A stretch of 38,547 nucleotides of DNA from Mageeibacillus sp. UBA6976. Its GTDB lineage: Bacteria > Bacillota > Clostridia > Saccharofermentanales > Saccharofermentanaceae. The stretch is from the NCBI GenBank assembly GCA_002450155.1, contig DJYO01000035.1, positions 1,971-40,517 on the forward strand, given 5' to 3'. Both the position numbers and the translations under genes were made by a program. How positions within the stretch are numbered: position 1 is the stretch's first letter; the number at the start of each line of letters is the position of its first letter. The notes under the pieces were generated by a model. It was not told where the DNA came from, ran no database searches, and worked only from the letters and a program-made list of their open reading frames with translations. Shown one piece after another: positions 23,609-32,012 of this stretch.

Positions 23609-24265
23609 ATGGATACGGAATCATTTATCTACATCATGGACTTTGTGGGGACAGCAGCTTTTGCCGTATCCGGAGCTTTGACGGGTATACGCAAAAAGAT
23701 GGACATTTTTGGCGTAAACATCCTTGCGATCGTAACTGCCACAGGGGGCGGCATTATAAGAGACCTCATCATCGGCAGTACTCCGCCCAAGGCTTTTGTG
23801 AATCCCATATTCGTTCTTGTATCTGCGATAACCGCAAATATAGTGTTCCTTTTCATGTGGTATATAAACAAGAAGGGTACCGTTATCCCGGGCAAAGCAA
23901 AATCCATATACGACAAGGTCTTTTTCTGGTGTGACTCGGTAGGTCTTGCAGCATTTACTGCAGACGGAGTTCATGCAGGCCTTGCGCCGGACATGATGAA
24001 CAAGGTCTTCCTCGTTATATTTCTGGGTGTTGTAACCGGCGTTGGCGGCGGCGTATTCAGAGATATACTGTCGCTGGAGATGCCTGTTATCTTTGTAAAG
24101 CACATATATGCCTGCGCTTCCATACTTGGAGCCATCGTCACCTATTCATGGTATGCGGTAACAGGTTCCGGCCCCTCTTCACTCCTAGCCGGGTTCTTTG
24201 TGACTGTGGTCATCAGATATCTGGCCGCAAGTTTTGGCTGGAACCTCCCAAAGATCAAAGCCTGA
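23609..24265 (+). CDS. TRIC/UPF0126 family channel-like membrane protein
   Basis: The protein has 218 residues with seven hydrophobic segments. It has the internal duplication typical of this family: FVGTAAFAVSGALTG with TGGGIIRDLI in the first half, and GLAAFTADGVHAG with TGVGGGVFRDIL in the second. Bacterial members are trimeric cation (potassium-like) channels related to the eukaryotic TRIC channels; some are annotated as YicG or glycine-related transporters. There is no Shine-Dalgarno, and the -10 box abuts the start. It is a lone plus-strand gene, convergent with pfp. Confidence 0.9.
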   Translation: MDTESFIYIMDFVGTAAFAVSGALTGIRKKMDIFGVNILAIVTATGGGIIRDLIIGSTPPKAFVNPIFVLVSAITANIVFLFMWYINKKGTVIPGKAKSIYDKVFFWCDSVGLAAFTADGVHAGLAPDMMNKVFLVIFLGVVTGVGGGVFRDILSLEMPVIFVKHIYACASILGAIVTYSWYAVTGSGPSSLLAGFFVTVVIRYLAASFGWNLPKIKA

Positions 24266-24290
24266 GGAAGCTTATTCGGAGTGGCCGCTG

Positions 24291-24323
24291 AATTAAACAA
24301 GGGCATCTTACGAAGAGATGCCC
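24291..24323 (-). terminator. Terminator between pfp and the TRIC-like gene, likely bidirectional
   Basis: GGGCATCT (24301-24308) pairs perfectly with AGATGCCC (24316-24323). On the minus strand it is followed by the T-rich TTGTTTAATT, suiting the end of pfp; the plus-strand tail is poor in T. Confidence 0.75.
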
Positions 24324-24349
24324 TTGCGTCAAATTAACTAACTGTGAGA

Positions 24350-26008
24350 TCAGCCCTGCTCGAGTGCAAGTGTAACAGTTGTTCTGTCACAAACCTCGGA
24401 AGGTCCGAAATACTGGATGGCACCGGGGTATGTGAAGCATGTCTCAACAGCCCACTTATCTCTGTTTGCTTCGAAGTACTTGAACGGCTTGCCGTCTAAC
24501 TCAACGAGAGCCTTACGGATAACCGGCTTATCAGCGCCGTTTCTTCTCTCCATGTTCATCATCTTGGTGATAGGCATACCACCTGCAACCCACTCGTCAG
24601 CAGGCTTGCTGATGTTGGATACCTTAGACAGATAACCTGTGTATCCGTACTGGATGAGCATGAATGCGTTATAACCTAATGAGTAGCAGTAGTCAGCATC
24701 GAAGTTTGAAGGGAATGCACATCTGCCCTCGTAACCGAAGAAATGGTGGAGTGCGGAGAACTTACCCTTGTATGTGCCTGCTGCCTTTCTCTTAGCAAGT
24801 TCGTTCTTAACGAGCTCAGAGAAGAGCTTCTCAGACTCGATAAGGGATACCTGAACGTTGCCGTGAGGATCACGCTCTAAGAAGAGCTGCTGCTGGATAC
24901 CGACAGGGAGGAGATCAAATACTGCGAATGCAGAATCTGTAAGACCTGCCTTGATGAAGTCGTACTTTGCCTGCCAGTCAGGAAGGCTGTTGAACTTCTC
25001 GGTAGCTTCGCCTGCGAGGAGCTCGTTGATCTCAGCAATAAGAGCGGAGAACTCAGGTACGAACTCTACGATACCTTCAGGAATGATGGCAACACCGAAG
25101 TTATCTCCGTTAGCTGCTCTCTTCTCAACTGAATCTGCGATGTAGCTTGTGATCTGGCTAAGAGACATCTTCTTAGCTGCAACTTCCTCACCGATGAGGC
25201 AGATGTTAGGCTGGGTCTCAAGAGCGCACTCCAATGCGACGTGTGAAGCGCTGCGGCCCATAACCTTAACAAAGTGCCAATACTTCTTAGCGGAGTTAGC
25301 ATCTCTCTCGATGTTGCCGATAACTTCGCTGTATGTCTTAGTTGCTGTGTCGAAACCGAAGGATGCTTCGATATCTTCGTTCTTGAGGTCGCCGTCGATC
25401 GTCTTAGGGCAGCCTATAACCTGAACACCTGTGTTGTTAGCTGCCATATACTCAGCAAGAGTAGCAGCGTTTGTGTTGGAGTCGTCACCACCAATGATGA
25501 CGATAGCTGTAAGGCCGTTCTTCTTGGCATTCTCAGCAACGATGCCGAACTGCTCCTCTGTCTCGAGCTTGGTCCTGCCGGAACCGATGATGTCGAAACC
25601 GCCTGTATTTCTGTAGGAATCGATGAATGCATCGTCGAACTCTACAAAGTCATTCTTGAGAAGTCCGTCCGGACCGCCCTTGAATCCAAGGAGGACATTG
25701 TCCTTGTCTGCACCCTTAAGAGCATCGTAAAGACCTGTGATTACGTTGTGTCCGCCGGGAGCCTGTCCGCCTGAGAGGATAACGCCTACAACCTGCTTCT
25801 TAGCTTCGGCTGTATTGGCACCCTTAACGAATGTGATCTCCTTCTTACCATATGTGTTGGGGAAGAGAGCCTTGATCTTGTCCTGATCAGCTACACTTGC
25901 TGTAGCCTCGCCTTCCTTAACGCAGATGTCTGCAATACCGTTTCTGAGCATGCCCGGAAGTTTAGGCTGATACTCGTATCTGGCTTTCTGAAGTGGTGAA
26001 ATATCCAT
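24350..26008 (-). CDS. pfp: PPi-dependent phosphofructokinase, long type
   Basis: The protein has 552 residues, the size of long clade II PPi-PFKs. It transfers phosphate between pyrophosphate and fructose 6-phosphate, reversibly, in glycolysis. Motifs are GVILSGGQAPGGHNV (75-89), GGDDS (173-177; ATP enzymes have GGDGS) and PKTIDGDL (201-208; ATP enzymes have PGTIDND), both marking PPi use, plus MGRSASHVALECAL. AAAGGAG precedes the ATG. It follows thrH by 67 bases and may be a separate unit: a weak TTTGGC/GCCAAA hairpin (26051-26075) lies between them. PPi use saves ATP and is usual in anaerobes. Confidence 0.95.
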   Translation of the reverse strand: MDISPLQKARYEYQPKLPGMLRNGIADICVKEGEATASVADQDKIKALFPNTYGKKEITFVKGANTAEAKKQVVGVILSGGQAPGGHNVITGLYDALKGADKDNVLLGFKGGPDGLLKNDFVEFDDAFIDSYRNTGGFDIIGSGRTKLETEEQFGIVAENAKKNGLTAIVIIGGDDSNTNAATLAEYMAANNTGVQVIGCPKTIDGDLKNEDIEASFGFDTATKTYSEVIGNIERDANSAKKYWHFVKVMGRSASHVALECALETQPNICLIGEEVAAKKMSLSQITSYIADSVEKRAANGDNFGVAIIPEGIVEFVPEFSALIAEINELLAGEATEKFNSLPDWQAKYDFIKAGLTDSAFAVFDLLPVGIQQQLFLERDPHGNVQVSLIESEKLFSELVKNELAKRKAAGTYKGKFSALHHFFGYEGRCAFPSNFDADYCYSLGYNAFMLIQYGYTGYLSKVSNISKPADEWVAGGMPITKMMNMERRNGADKPVIRKALVELDGKPFKYFEANRDKWAVETCFTYPGAIQYFGPSEVCDRTTVTLALEQG

Positions 26009-26075
26009 AGTCGTACTCCTTTAAATAAAATACCTTAAAATAATAAAGTGTTTGGCCTCAAATGTAAATGCCAAA

Positions 26076-26684
26076 TCAGTTAGAATCCGGAACTGCCCTT
26101 ATTGCCGAGAGGAGCTCGCCGAAATCTTCGAATGCAGGAATATCAGGGTTGTCCTTGATTATCTGCTCCGTGCTCCTGAAGAGGAATCCTGCCTTAGAAG
26201 CCTTGATCATGGCAAGATCGTTATAAGAGTCGCCGGAAGCTATGGTGTCAAAACCTATGGACTGAAGAGCCTTGACAGTCGTAAGCTTGGAATCCTCGAT
26301 CCTCATCTTAAAGTCCTCGATCATGCCGTCAGATCCTACAACGAGAGAGTTGCAGAAGAGCGCAGGATAACCTAACTTCTGCATAAGGGGCATGGCAAAC
26401 TGGGTGAAGGTGTCGCTTATTATTATCACCTGCATATCCTTCCTTAACTCGTCAAGGAACTCTTTTGCACCGTCCAGGGGATCTATCCGGGATATAACAT
26501 CCTGGATCTCCTTAAGACCTAAGCCATGCTCTCTTAATATACCGAGTCTCCAGCGCATGAGCTTGTCGTAATCAGGTTCATCCCTTGTCGTGCGCTTAAG
26601 CTCGGGTATGCCGCTTACCTTGGAGAATTCGATCCAGATCTCCGGCACCAGAACTCCTTCCATATCAAGACAAACAATGTTCAT
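26076..26684 (-). CDS. thrH: ThrH-type phosphoserine phosphatase/homoserine phosphotransferase
   Basis: HAD-superfamily protein of 202 residues from ATG 26684, which has AGGAGG; the longer reading from 26798 runs antisense-like into the MBOAT end and is not supported. The opening CLDMEGVLVPEIWIEFSKVSGI, TTRDEPDYDKLM and LREHGL are nearly the ThrH signature of Pseudomonas. HAD residues are D7 and E9 (DxE, an unusual nucleophile pair), SDTF for motif II, and GDSYND for the Mg site. ThrH dephosphorylates phosphoserine and can pass the phosphate to homoserine. It is 17 bases after the MBOAT gene in the FkbH-ACP cluster. Its part in that cluster, if any, is unknown. Confidence 0.88.
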   Translation of the reverse strand: MNIVCLDMEGVLVPEIWIEFSKVSGIPELKRTTRDEPDYDKLMRWRLGILREHGLGLKEIQDVISRIDPLDGAKEFLDELRKDMQVIIISDTFTQFAMPLMQKLGYPALFCNSLVVGSDGMIEDFKMRIEDSKLTTVKALQSIGFDTIASGDSYNDLAMIKASKAGFLFRSTEQIIKDNPDIPAFEDFGELLSAIRAVPDSN

Positions 26685-26701
26685 ATAAATCCTCCTGTGT
26701 G

Positions 26702-28246
26702 TTAGATTCTTGCGTATATAAATGCACCTGAGTCGTATCCTAATCCGTACTTGCCTAAGATGAGCACAGCCAGCACCAGGATCAGGAATACCGCCCATGA
26801 TGTCAGCATTCCGCCTCTGTTTATCAGCTCAAGCACAGATCTCGGAGACTCGCTCTCATCCGGCCTATACTTGTAGATATCGACCAAAGCAAGGAGCGCT
26901 GTCCCAATAGCAAGGACTATAAGATCTGCAGAGCTTATGCCCATCCCGATTATACTCTGAAGGCCAAAGGCTGTCCCTCCGGATCTTAGAAGAGCTCCAA
27001 ACATATCTAATGCATCAGGCACATTGACCGATCTGAAGAATACAAATCCGATAAGGACCAGCACGAATGTCCTAATGATCCTAAAGACCTTAAAGTAAGC
27101 CTTGTCCGCCTTAAGAGGCCCTCTCATCTTTTGGAAAAGAGGTTCAGCCATCATGCCTGCTACTATATAGAAGCAATGCAGGAGACCTGAGCCGATTATG
27201 TATTTCCAGACGCCGCCATGCCAGTAGCCTACCGCAAACCACAAAACGATCATGGCAAGATAGACAGGGACCTTCTTGCCCTTCTTCTTGCCGAAGGCCT
27301 TGCGCGCTGCATCGCCGATCTTAATGAACATCCGGGTCTTTAGGAGGGGATAGAACAGATAGTCTCTGAGCCAGGATCCTAATGTCGAATGCCATCTCTG
27401 CCAGTACTCTCTAATGGATACTGCAAGATAAGGTGAATTAAAGTTCTCCGGCAGGTCAATACCTAACAGGTGTGAAGCACCTAAGACCACATCCATGCAT
27501 CCGGAGAAATCACTGTAGAGCTGAACAGCGAAACCTATAGCGCCCAAGATCACATAGATGCCGGTATATGTATTGTGGTCTCCATATGCGGCATTAACTA
27601 TAAGGGCGGCCCGCTCTGCTATTACCAGCTTTTTGAAGAAACCCCAGGCGATCCTGATTGCCCCTTCCTTGATCCTTGTAATAGAAAACCTTACTGTCAG
27701 GGACTTATCAAGCTCTGCCCAAAGCCCTGCATAAGTATTCATAGGACCGGATGTGAGATATGGGAAATATGTTGCAAACAGAAGATATTTAAGGAAGTTC
27801 TTCTCCGGGCTGATCCTCTCCCATCTGCAGTCCAGGACATATCCTATCATCTGAAGAGTGTAGAAGGACATTCCGATCGGGACCGCGTAGAGCATGAAGG
27901 TGCTTGTCTGCCCGTTAAAGGCAAACAAGGAATTAAGCCTGTCTGATATGCCGTCCATCACGCCGTAGAATTTGACCAGGCAAAGAAGGGCCAGGTTAAA
28001 TACCACAGTAACAATGCAGGCCATATTGGCATAAGCGTTCCTGGATCTCTTGTAAGAAAGCGCGCCTCCGATATATGTAGTCACACAAGATATCAGGACA
28101 AACACCAGAGTGTAGAACCCGCCATAAAGGCAGAATACTATGCTCGCAATAAGGAGCAGGATATATCTCACCTTACCCGGGATTATGTAGTAGGCAGCTG
28201 TGACTAACAGGATAAATGCAAGGAAAGGGGCCGATACCAGAGACAT
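26702..28246 (-). CDS. MBOAT family O-acyltransferase (AlgI/DltB-like)
   Basis: The protein has 514 residues with about twelve membrane segments. The MBOAT core has PYLTSGPMNTYAGLW (a common AlgI box), FSGCMDVVLGASHLLGI, the REYWQRWHSTLGSWLRDYLFYPL segment (W282, H286) and the catalytic His in GYWHGG (H343). AlgI and DltB move acyl groups across the membrane from an acyl donor or carrier protein to an extracellular polysaccharide or teichoic acid. It is coupled to the upstream VOC gene (TAATG). The ACP and FkbH genes upstream suggest that its donor is a carrier-bound acyl or glyceryl group, as for DltB with DltC. No SGNH or AlgJ-type partner is nearby. Confidence 0.93.
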   Translation of the reverse strand: MSLVSAPFLAFILLVTAAYYIIPGKVRYILLLIASIVFCLYGGFYTLVFVLISCVTTYIGGALSYKRSRNAYANMACIVTVVFNLALLCLVKFYGVMDGISDRLNSLFAFNGQTSTFMLYAVPIGMSFYTLQMIGYVLDCRWERISPEKNFLKYLLFATYFPYLTSGPMNTYAGLWAELDKSLTVRFSITRIKEGAIRIAWGFFKKLVIAERAALIVNAAYGDHNTYTGIYVILGAIGFAVQLYSDFSGCMDVVLGASHLLGIDLPENFNSPYLAVSIREYWQRWHSTLGSWLRDYLFYPLLKTRMFIKIGDAARKAFGKKKGKKVPVYLAMIVLWFAVGYWHGGVWKYIIGSGLLHCFYIVAGMMAEPLFQKMRGPLKADKAYFKVFRIIRTFVLVLIGFVFFRSVNVPDALDMFGALLRSGGTAFGLQSIIGMGISSADLIVLAIGTALLALVDIYKYRPDESESPRSVLELINRGGMLTSWAVFLILVLAVLILGKYGLGYDSGAFIYARI

Positions 28247-28641
28247 TACAGCGGCTCCTTATCAGCGATCTCGATAATGCCTGCTCCGGGACTCATGAGG
28301 AAGACCACTCGCCTTCCGTCAAGACAGGGGGCAGGTTCTATGTCCTTGAATACTACAAAACCCTTGCTCTCATACAGAGCCTTTGCCTCTTCCAGGTCAT
28401 CTGCAAGGAAGCAGATGTGATAAGGGGAATTCTTGTATCTTTTGAGCAGGGGCTTAAGGTCGGAATCATCCGCGGGCTCCACGAGCTCGATCCTCTCGCT
28501 GCCGCATGTCCAGAAGGACAGAGTTGCGTTCCTTATGGGATCGAATTCGGCTTCGCGCTCACAGACAAAACCCAGGAGACTCAGTGTCTCCTCGGCATCC
28601 CTGATGTGCTTAACGAGATATCCTATGTGATGGACCTGCAT
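28246..28641 (-). CDS. VOC (glyoxalase/methylmalonyl-CoA epimerase-like) protein
   Basis: The protein has 131 residues with two beta-alpha-beta-beta-beta modules. Candidate metal ligands are H5 in VHHIGY, E in ERIELVEP, H in YHICFLA and E in GIIEIADK, the order expected of VOC enzymes such as methylmalonyl-CoA epimerase and glyoxalase I. It is coupled between the ACP (2-base gap) and MBOAT genes, so it may act on an acyl group bound to the ACP, such as an epimerisation. Substrate is unknown. Confidence 0.83.
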   Translation of the reverse strand: MQVHHIGYLVKHIRDAEETLSLLGFVCEREAEFDPIRNATLSFWTCGSERIELVEPADDSDLKPLLKRYKNSPYHICFLADDLEEAKALYESKGFVVFKDIEPAPCLDGRRVVFLMSPGAGIIEIADKEPL

Positions 28642-28643
28642 GA

Positions 28644-28886
28644 TCAGCCAAGATGAGCGATGATCTTATCGACCATCTCACCCACATTCTTAAGACCTGT
28701 GGTCTCGCCCATGGTGAACTTGATCCCAAAGCATCTCTCTACTGCTACTATGAGATTGATGTGCTCCAAAGAATCCCAACCGTCCACATCAGAAGCTGTG
28801 GTCTCATCGTTTATTTCGATGTCCTCGTCGTCAAAGACATCCTGGAATACCTCATTAAGCTTGCCGTATACTTCTTCACGTGTCAT
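28644..28886 (-). CDS. Acyl carrier protein
   Basis: The protein has 80 residues, four-helix and acidic. The phosphopantetheine attachment site is S39 in GWDSLEHINL. It differs from the housekeeping AcpP (no LGADSLD context) and resembles DltC/PCP-like or FkbH-partner carriers. The ATG is 12 bases after the FkbH stop, and GGAGG lies in that gap. A 4'-phosphopantetheinyl transferase must act on it; none is encoded here. Confidence 0.93.
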   Translation of the reverse strand: MTREEVYGKLNEVFQDVFDDEDIEINDETTASDVDGWDSLEHINLIVAVERCFGIKFTMGETTGLKNVGEMVDKIIAHLG

Positions 28887-28898
28887 AACAAACCTCCG

Positions 28899-30710
28899 TC
28901 AGTTGACCTTGATCGCTGTATTTAAACTCTTGCGGGGCTTATCCAGTTCAAGACCCCAGGTTGAGTTGCCGTTGCTGTCTTCTCTAAGGAGCTCAAAACC
29001 CTGACCGGCATAAAACTCCTTAACCATTTTATTCTTTGCCGTAGGATAATAATAGCCCTTGATCTTTGATATTCCGCGTCTTTTGCACTCGGCTATCACC
29101 TCATCCATCATGGCGTACTCCATGCCCCTCTTTAAGACTCTGCAGCTCATGAGCCACAGATCGATATGCAGGATCTTGCCTTCTGAGGTATCCTCCTCGT
29201 GGCCGAAGGTGACGGCTACTACTCCGTTGTCGCCAAACCTGTCTTCGAGCTTGCCATATCTTGTAATGTATCTCGGATCGTTTGCAAATGTCTCGATCTC
29301 AGCCTGACTGCAGCGCAGAGTCGTAAGATTGAACTGATTGCTCTTATTGGTAAGCTCTGCGATCCTTGCCATATACATGGGGGCAAAAGGCTTTATCTCC
29401 GCATGCATATCCATGGACTTTAAGTATTCGTCGTAATTATCGAAGCTCTGGGAGGACTTGGCACGCTCCAGGTTTGCCTTATACATCTCTCCCCTCTTAA
29501 GGTCGTCTCCGGACAGGTGAGTAACCTCGAAGAATCCGCTCCTGTCCAGTATCCCGATGTAACTCTCAGGCGCTCCTACCTCAGGAACGCTGATCCCCGG
29601 GATCTGACTTGATACCAGACCTCTTTCTGCAGGATTGTCATCTACAAAGACAAAGCTGTCAGATCCGATATTAAGCTCGCTTGCGATCCTTGATATATTA
29701 ATGTCCTTGTTATCCCAGTTGGCCTTGATCAGGATAAAGTCATCCTGCTTCAAGGTGGAATCAGGCCTTGCAAGACCTGCGAGAGCATTCTCCTCGTCAT
29801 TCTTGGATGATACTGTGAGAAGGACGCCCAGATCCTTATGGGCTTTGATATACTGCTGGAACTCGGTAAACAGCTCGGACTCAGCATCCTCGTGTCCGAT
29901 CTTGATATTCTCCGGTCCGTCATCGCCTACTATGCCGCCCCACAGGGTGTTATCCATATCGAGAGCAAAAGCCTTCTTGTTCTTGCCGTAGATAGCCTTT
30001 ATTATCCTTGCAAGATTATAGGCAAAATCCGGAATGGCAGGCACTGCCAGAGCATACTTATAGCGGTACCAGTCTATGGGGTCTGCCCATTTCTTGATGC
30101 CGTATTCGGCAGAGATATAGTTGATGTCGTTTATAAAGAAATTCTCGCTGCTCCTCGCATATTCCGCGAACTTGTCATTAAGCCTGTTTATAAAGTTGAG
30201 CCTGCCCCGGAGATCAGTTGAATCACTGTTGCCCAGGAGCCTAAAGTAAGGCATCTCAAAATTATTCTGGATTATCGTGCAGGAATAACGCTTAGTAAGA
30301 GCCTGCCAGCAGGATCTGAACTTACCGTATGTCTCTTCAAGGAGCGCATTGCACATATCTTCTGACATGGTCACATCAGGGAACTTAAGGATATTCCTTG
30401 ATGTTGTGTGGATAAAACAGATGTCAGGAGCAAAGGCATCCAATTCCTCGTTGCCAAAGAGGGCATCCTCAAAATACTTGTTGTACTCGGATTCATAGAA
30501 TTCGGGTTTGATCCCGTAATTCAGGAGAAAGAGCTCTAATATGAGCTTTATGTCATTGGTGGTAGAGCCGCCCAGCAAAGCTATCTTCTTGGTTATGTAG
30601 GATACGCCCTCACGCTCCAGGAGCCGGCGTCTCAGAGCTTTCTTCTTGCGGATGATGTAATCCGTATCAAACGGATATTCAAGTTCCTGCATTTGCTTAT
30701 CTCCTGACAA
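28899..30710 (-). CDS. FkbH-like HAD-IIIC protein (putative glyceryl/acyl-ACP loading enzyme)
   Basis: The protein has 603 residues. Residues about 40-215 form an SGNH-like domain (IALLGGSTTNDI). At 245-410 is the HAD domain with nucleophile D251 in ALDMDNTLWGG, then VSSKND and VFVDDNPAER. From about 430 the tail (FNLTTLRCSQAEI, DLWLMSCRVLKRGMEYAMM) has a GNAT-like fold typical of FkbH. FkbH takes the glyceryl group from 1,3-bisphosphoglycerate, removes the phosphate and loads glyceryl onto an ACP, first known from FK520 methoxymalonyl-ACP and tetronate pathways. Here no polyketide synthase is near; the ACP, VOC and MBOAT genes follow. AGGAG precedes the ATG and a TATAAT is at 30733-30728. 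Confidence 0.9.
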   Translation of the reverse strand: MSGDKQMQELEYPFDTDYIIRKKKALRRRLLEREGVSYITKKIALLGGSTTNDIKLILELFLLNYGIKPEFYESEYNKYFEDALFGNEELDAFAPDICFIHTTSRNILKFPDVTMSEDMCNALLEETYGKFRSCWQALTKRYSCTIIQNNFEMPYFRLLGNSDSTDLRGRLNFINRLNDKFAEYARSSENFFINDINYISAEYGIKKWADPIDWYRYKYALAVPAIPDFAYNLARIIKAIYGKNKKAFALDMDNTLWGGIVGDDGPENIKIGHEDAESELFTEFQQYIKAHKDLGVLLTVSSKNDEENALAGLARPDSTLKQDDFILIKANWDNKDINISRIASELNIGSDSFVFVDDNPAERGLVSSQIPGISVPEVGAPESYIGILDRSGFFEVTHLSGDDLKRGEMYKANLERAKSSQSFDNYDEYLKSMDMHAEIKPFAPMYMARIAELTNKSNQFNLTTLRCSQAEIETFANDPRYITRYGKLEDRFGDNGVVAVTFGHEEDTSEGKILHIDLWLMSCRVLKRGMEYAMMDEVIAECKRRGISKIKGYYYPTAKNKMVKEFYAGQGFELLREDSNGNSTWGLELDKPRKSLNTAIKVN

Positions 30711-30727
30711 TTAGTCTAAACATCTTA

Positions 30728-30733
30728 ATTATA
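30728..30733 (-). promoter_or_regulatory. Candidate -10 box of the FkbH operon
   Basis: TATAAT on the minus strand, about 17 bases from the FkbH start, leaving only a very short leader with the ribosome binding site. There is no convincing -35. Confidence 0.4.
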
Positions 30734-30836
30734 ATACCATATTGCGGCCCCAAAAGAATTTGTGCAATCTGTTATGGCCCCCTGCCAAAGCCCCGTGCTA
30801 TAAATATATGAAACTAACACAAAAGAGGCATTTATC

Positions 30837-32012
30837 TTGGATAGTCTGGTATTCTTACGCGACCTGGCGATAATCCTGCTGGTCGCAAAAATTTTCGGAA
30901 TAGCCGCAAGGAAACTCCATGCTCCTGAAGTCGTGGGAGAGATCCTTGCCGGTCTTCTAATAGGTCCTGCGGTACTGGGTTTTGTAGATCAGTCTGACTT
31001 TATCGCCCAGATGGCTGAGATCGGCGTTATATTGCTGATGTTCGAGGCAGGTCTCGGAACAGACATGAAGAAATTGCAGCAGACAGGTGCCAAGGCTACT
31101 GCTATCGCCTGCGCAGGCGTATTTGTACCGATAATCGCAGGTACCATCCTCTATATGTGTTTTTACGGCTGGGGCGAACTCGGATCCGAGCAGATGATCC
31201 GCGGCCTTTTTATAGGAACTATCATCTCTGCCACCTCAGTAAGCATTACTGTTGCAGCTCTTAAGGAGATAGGCAAACTGAGCGGCACTGTCGGCACCAC
31301 CATCGTAAGCGCTGCCATCATAGATGACGTTATCGGCATCGTAGTCCTGACCTTTGTCCTGAGCGCCAAGAATCAGGATACCAATGTCTGGATGATAGTA
31401 TTCAAGGCTATAGCCTTCTTTGCCATCGCCATATTGTCAGGCTTTGTGGTCTACAAGATCTTCTGCTGGCTGGATAAGAGATATGAGCACACCCGCCGTA
31501 TCCCTATAGCGGCTCTTGTATACTGTCTGGCAATGGCTTATGTCGCCGAGCGTTTCTTCGGCATAGCAGACATTACCGGTGCATATGTTGCAGGTGTGGT
31601 TCTCTGCAATCTTCACGACGCCAAATATGTTGAGCGCAAAGTTGATGTCAGTTCCTATATGGTATTTGCTCCCGTTTTCTTTGCGGGGATCGGACTCAAA
31701 GTCTCCTTCGATGCCATGGATTCAAAGCTTCTTATATTCTCCGTCGCATTCGTTCTCACCGCCTGCCTTGCCAAGATAATCGGCTGCGGACTTGTATCCA
31801 GGGTCTGCAGATTCAACGGCCATGACAGCCTCAAGATCGGTGTGGGTATGATGACCAGGGGTGAGGTTGCGCTTATAACCGCACAGAAGGGCCTTGCCCT
31901 GGGCTTTATAACTCCGGAATTCTTTACACCTGTAATCCTGCTTATATTAGTCAGCTCAATTCTGGCGCCCATCCTGCTTAAGAGGCTGTACACTTCTCAC
32001 CCTACTGATTAA
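30837..32012 (+). CDS. CPA2-type cation/proton antiporter
   Basis: The protein has 391 residues with about twelve membrane segments and is related to KefB/NapA antiporters. The DD motif is D163-D164 (SAAIIDDVIGI), the signature of electrogenic antiport. Other family segments are EVVGEILAGLLIGP and RGEVALI. There is no C-terminal RCK/TrkA domain. The start is TTG (30837), with AGAGG upstream; the next in-frame Met is far inside. A TATAAA lies at 30799-30804. The last 57 bases overlap the convergent GT87-like gene. It would maintain sodium, potassium or pH balance. Confidence 0.9.
   Translation: MDSLVFLRDLAIILLVAKIFGIAARKLHAPEVVGEILAGLLIGPAVLGFVDQSDFIAQMAEIGVILLMFEAGLGTDMKKLQQTGAKATAIACAGVFVPIIAGTILYMCFYGWGELGSEQMIRGLFIGTIISATSVSITVAALKEIGKLSGTVGTTIVSAAIIDDVIGIVVLTFVLSAKNQDTNVWMIVFKAIAFFAIAILSGFVVYKIFCWLDKRYEHTRRIPIAALVYCLAMAYVAERFFGIADITGAYVAGVVLCNLHDAKYVERKVDVSSYMVFAPVFFAGIGLKVSFDAMDSKLLIFSVAFVLTACLAKIIGCGLVSRVCRFNGHDSLKIGVGMMTRGEVALITAQKGLALGFITPEFFTPVILLILVSSILAPILLKRLYTSHPTD

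Noticed and set aside
25274..25774. 166-codon plus-strand open frame across pfp
   Set aside because: Antisense shadow of a highly conserved PFP gene; no family resemblance and no ribosome binding site. Other long opposite-strand frames over trpS, tyrS and pfp are similar.
26051..26075. TTTGGC/GCCAAA hairpin after thrH
   Set aside because: Short stem with a 13-base loop; perhaps a weak terminator, not strong enough to list.
26685..26798. 38-residue extension of ThrH
   Set aside because: It overlaps the MBOAT C-terminus and lacks a start signal; ATG 26684 has AGGAGG and matches ThrH N-termini.
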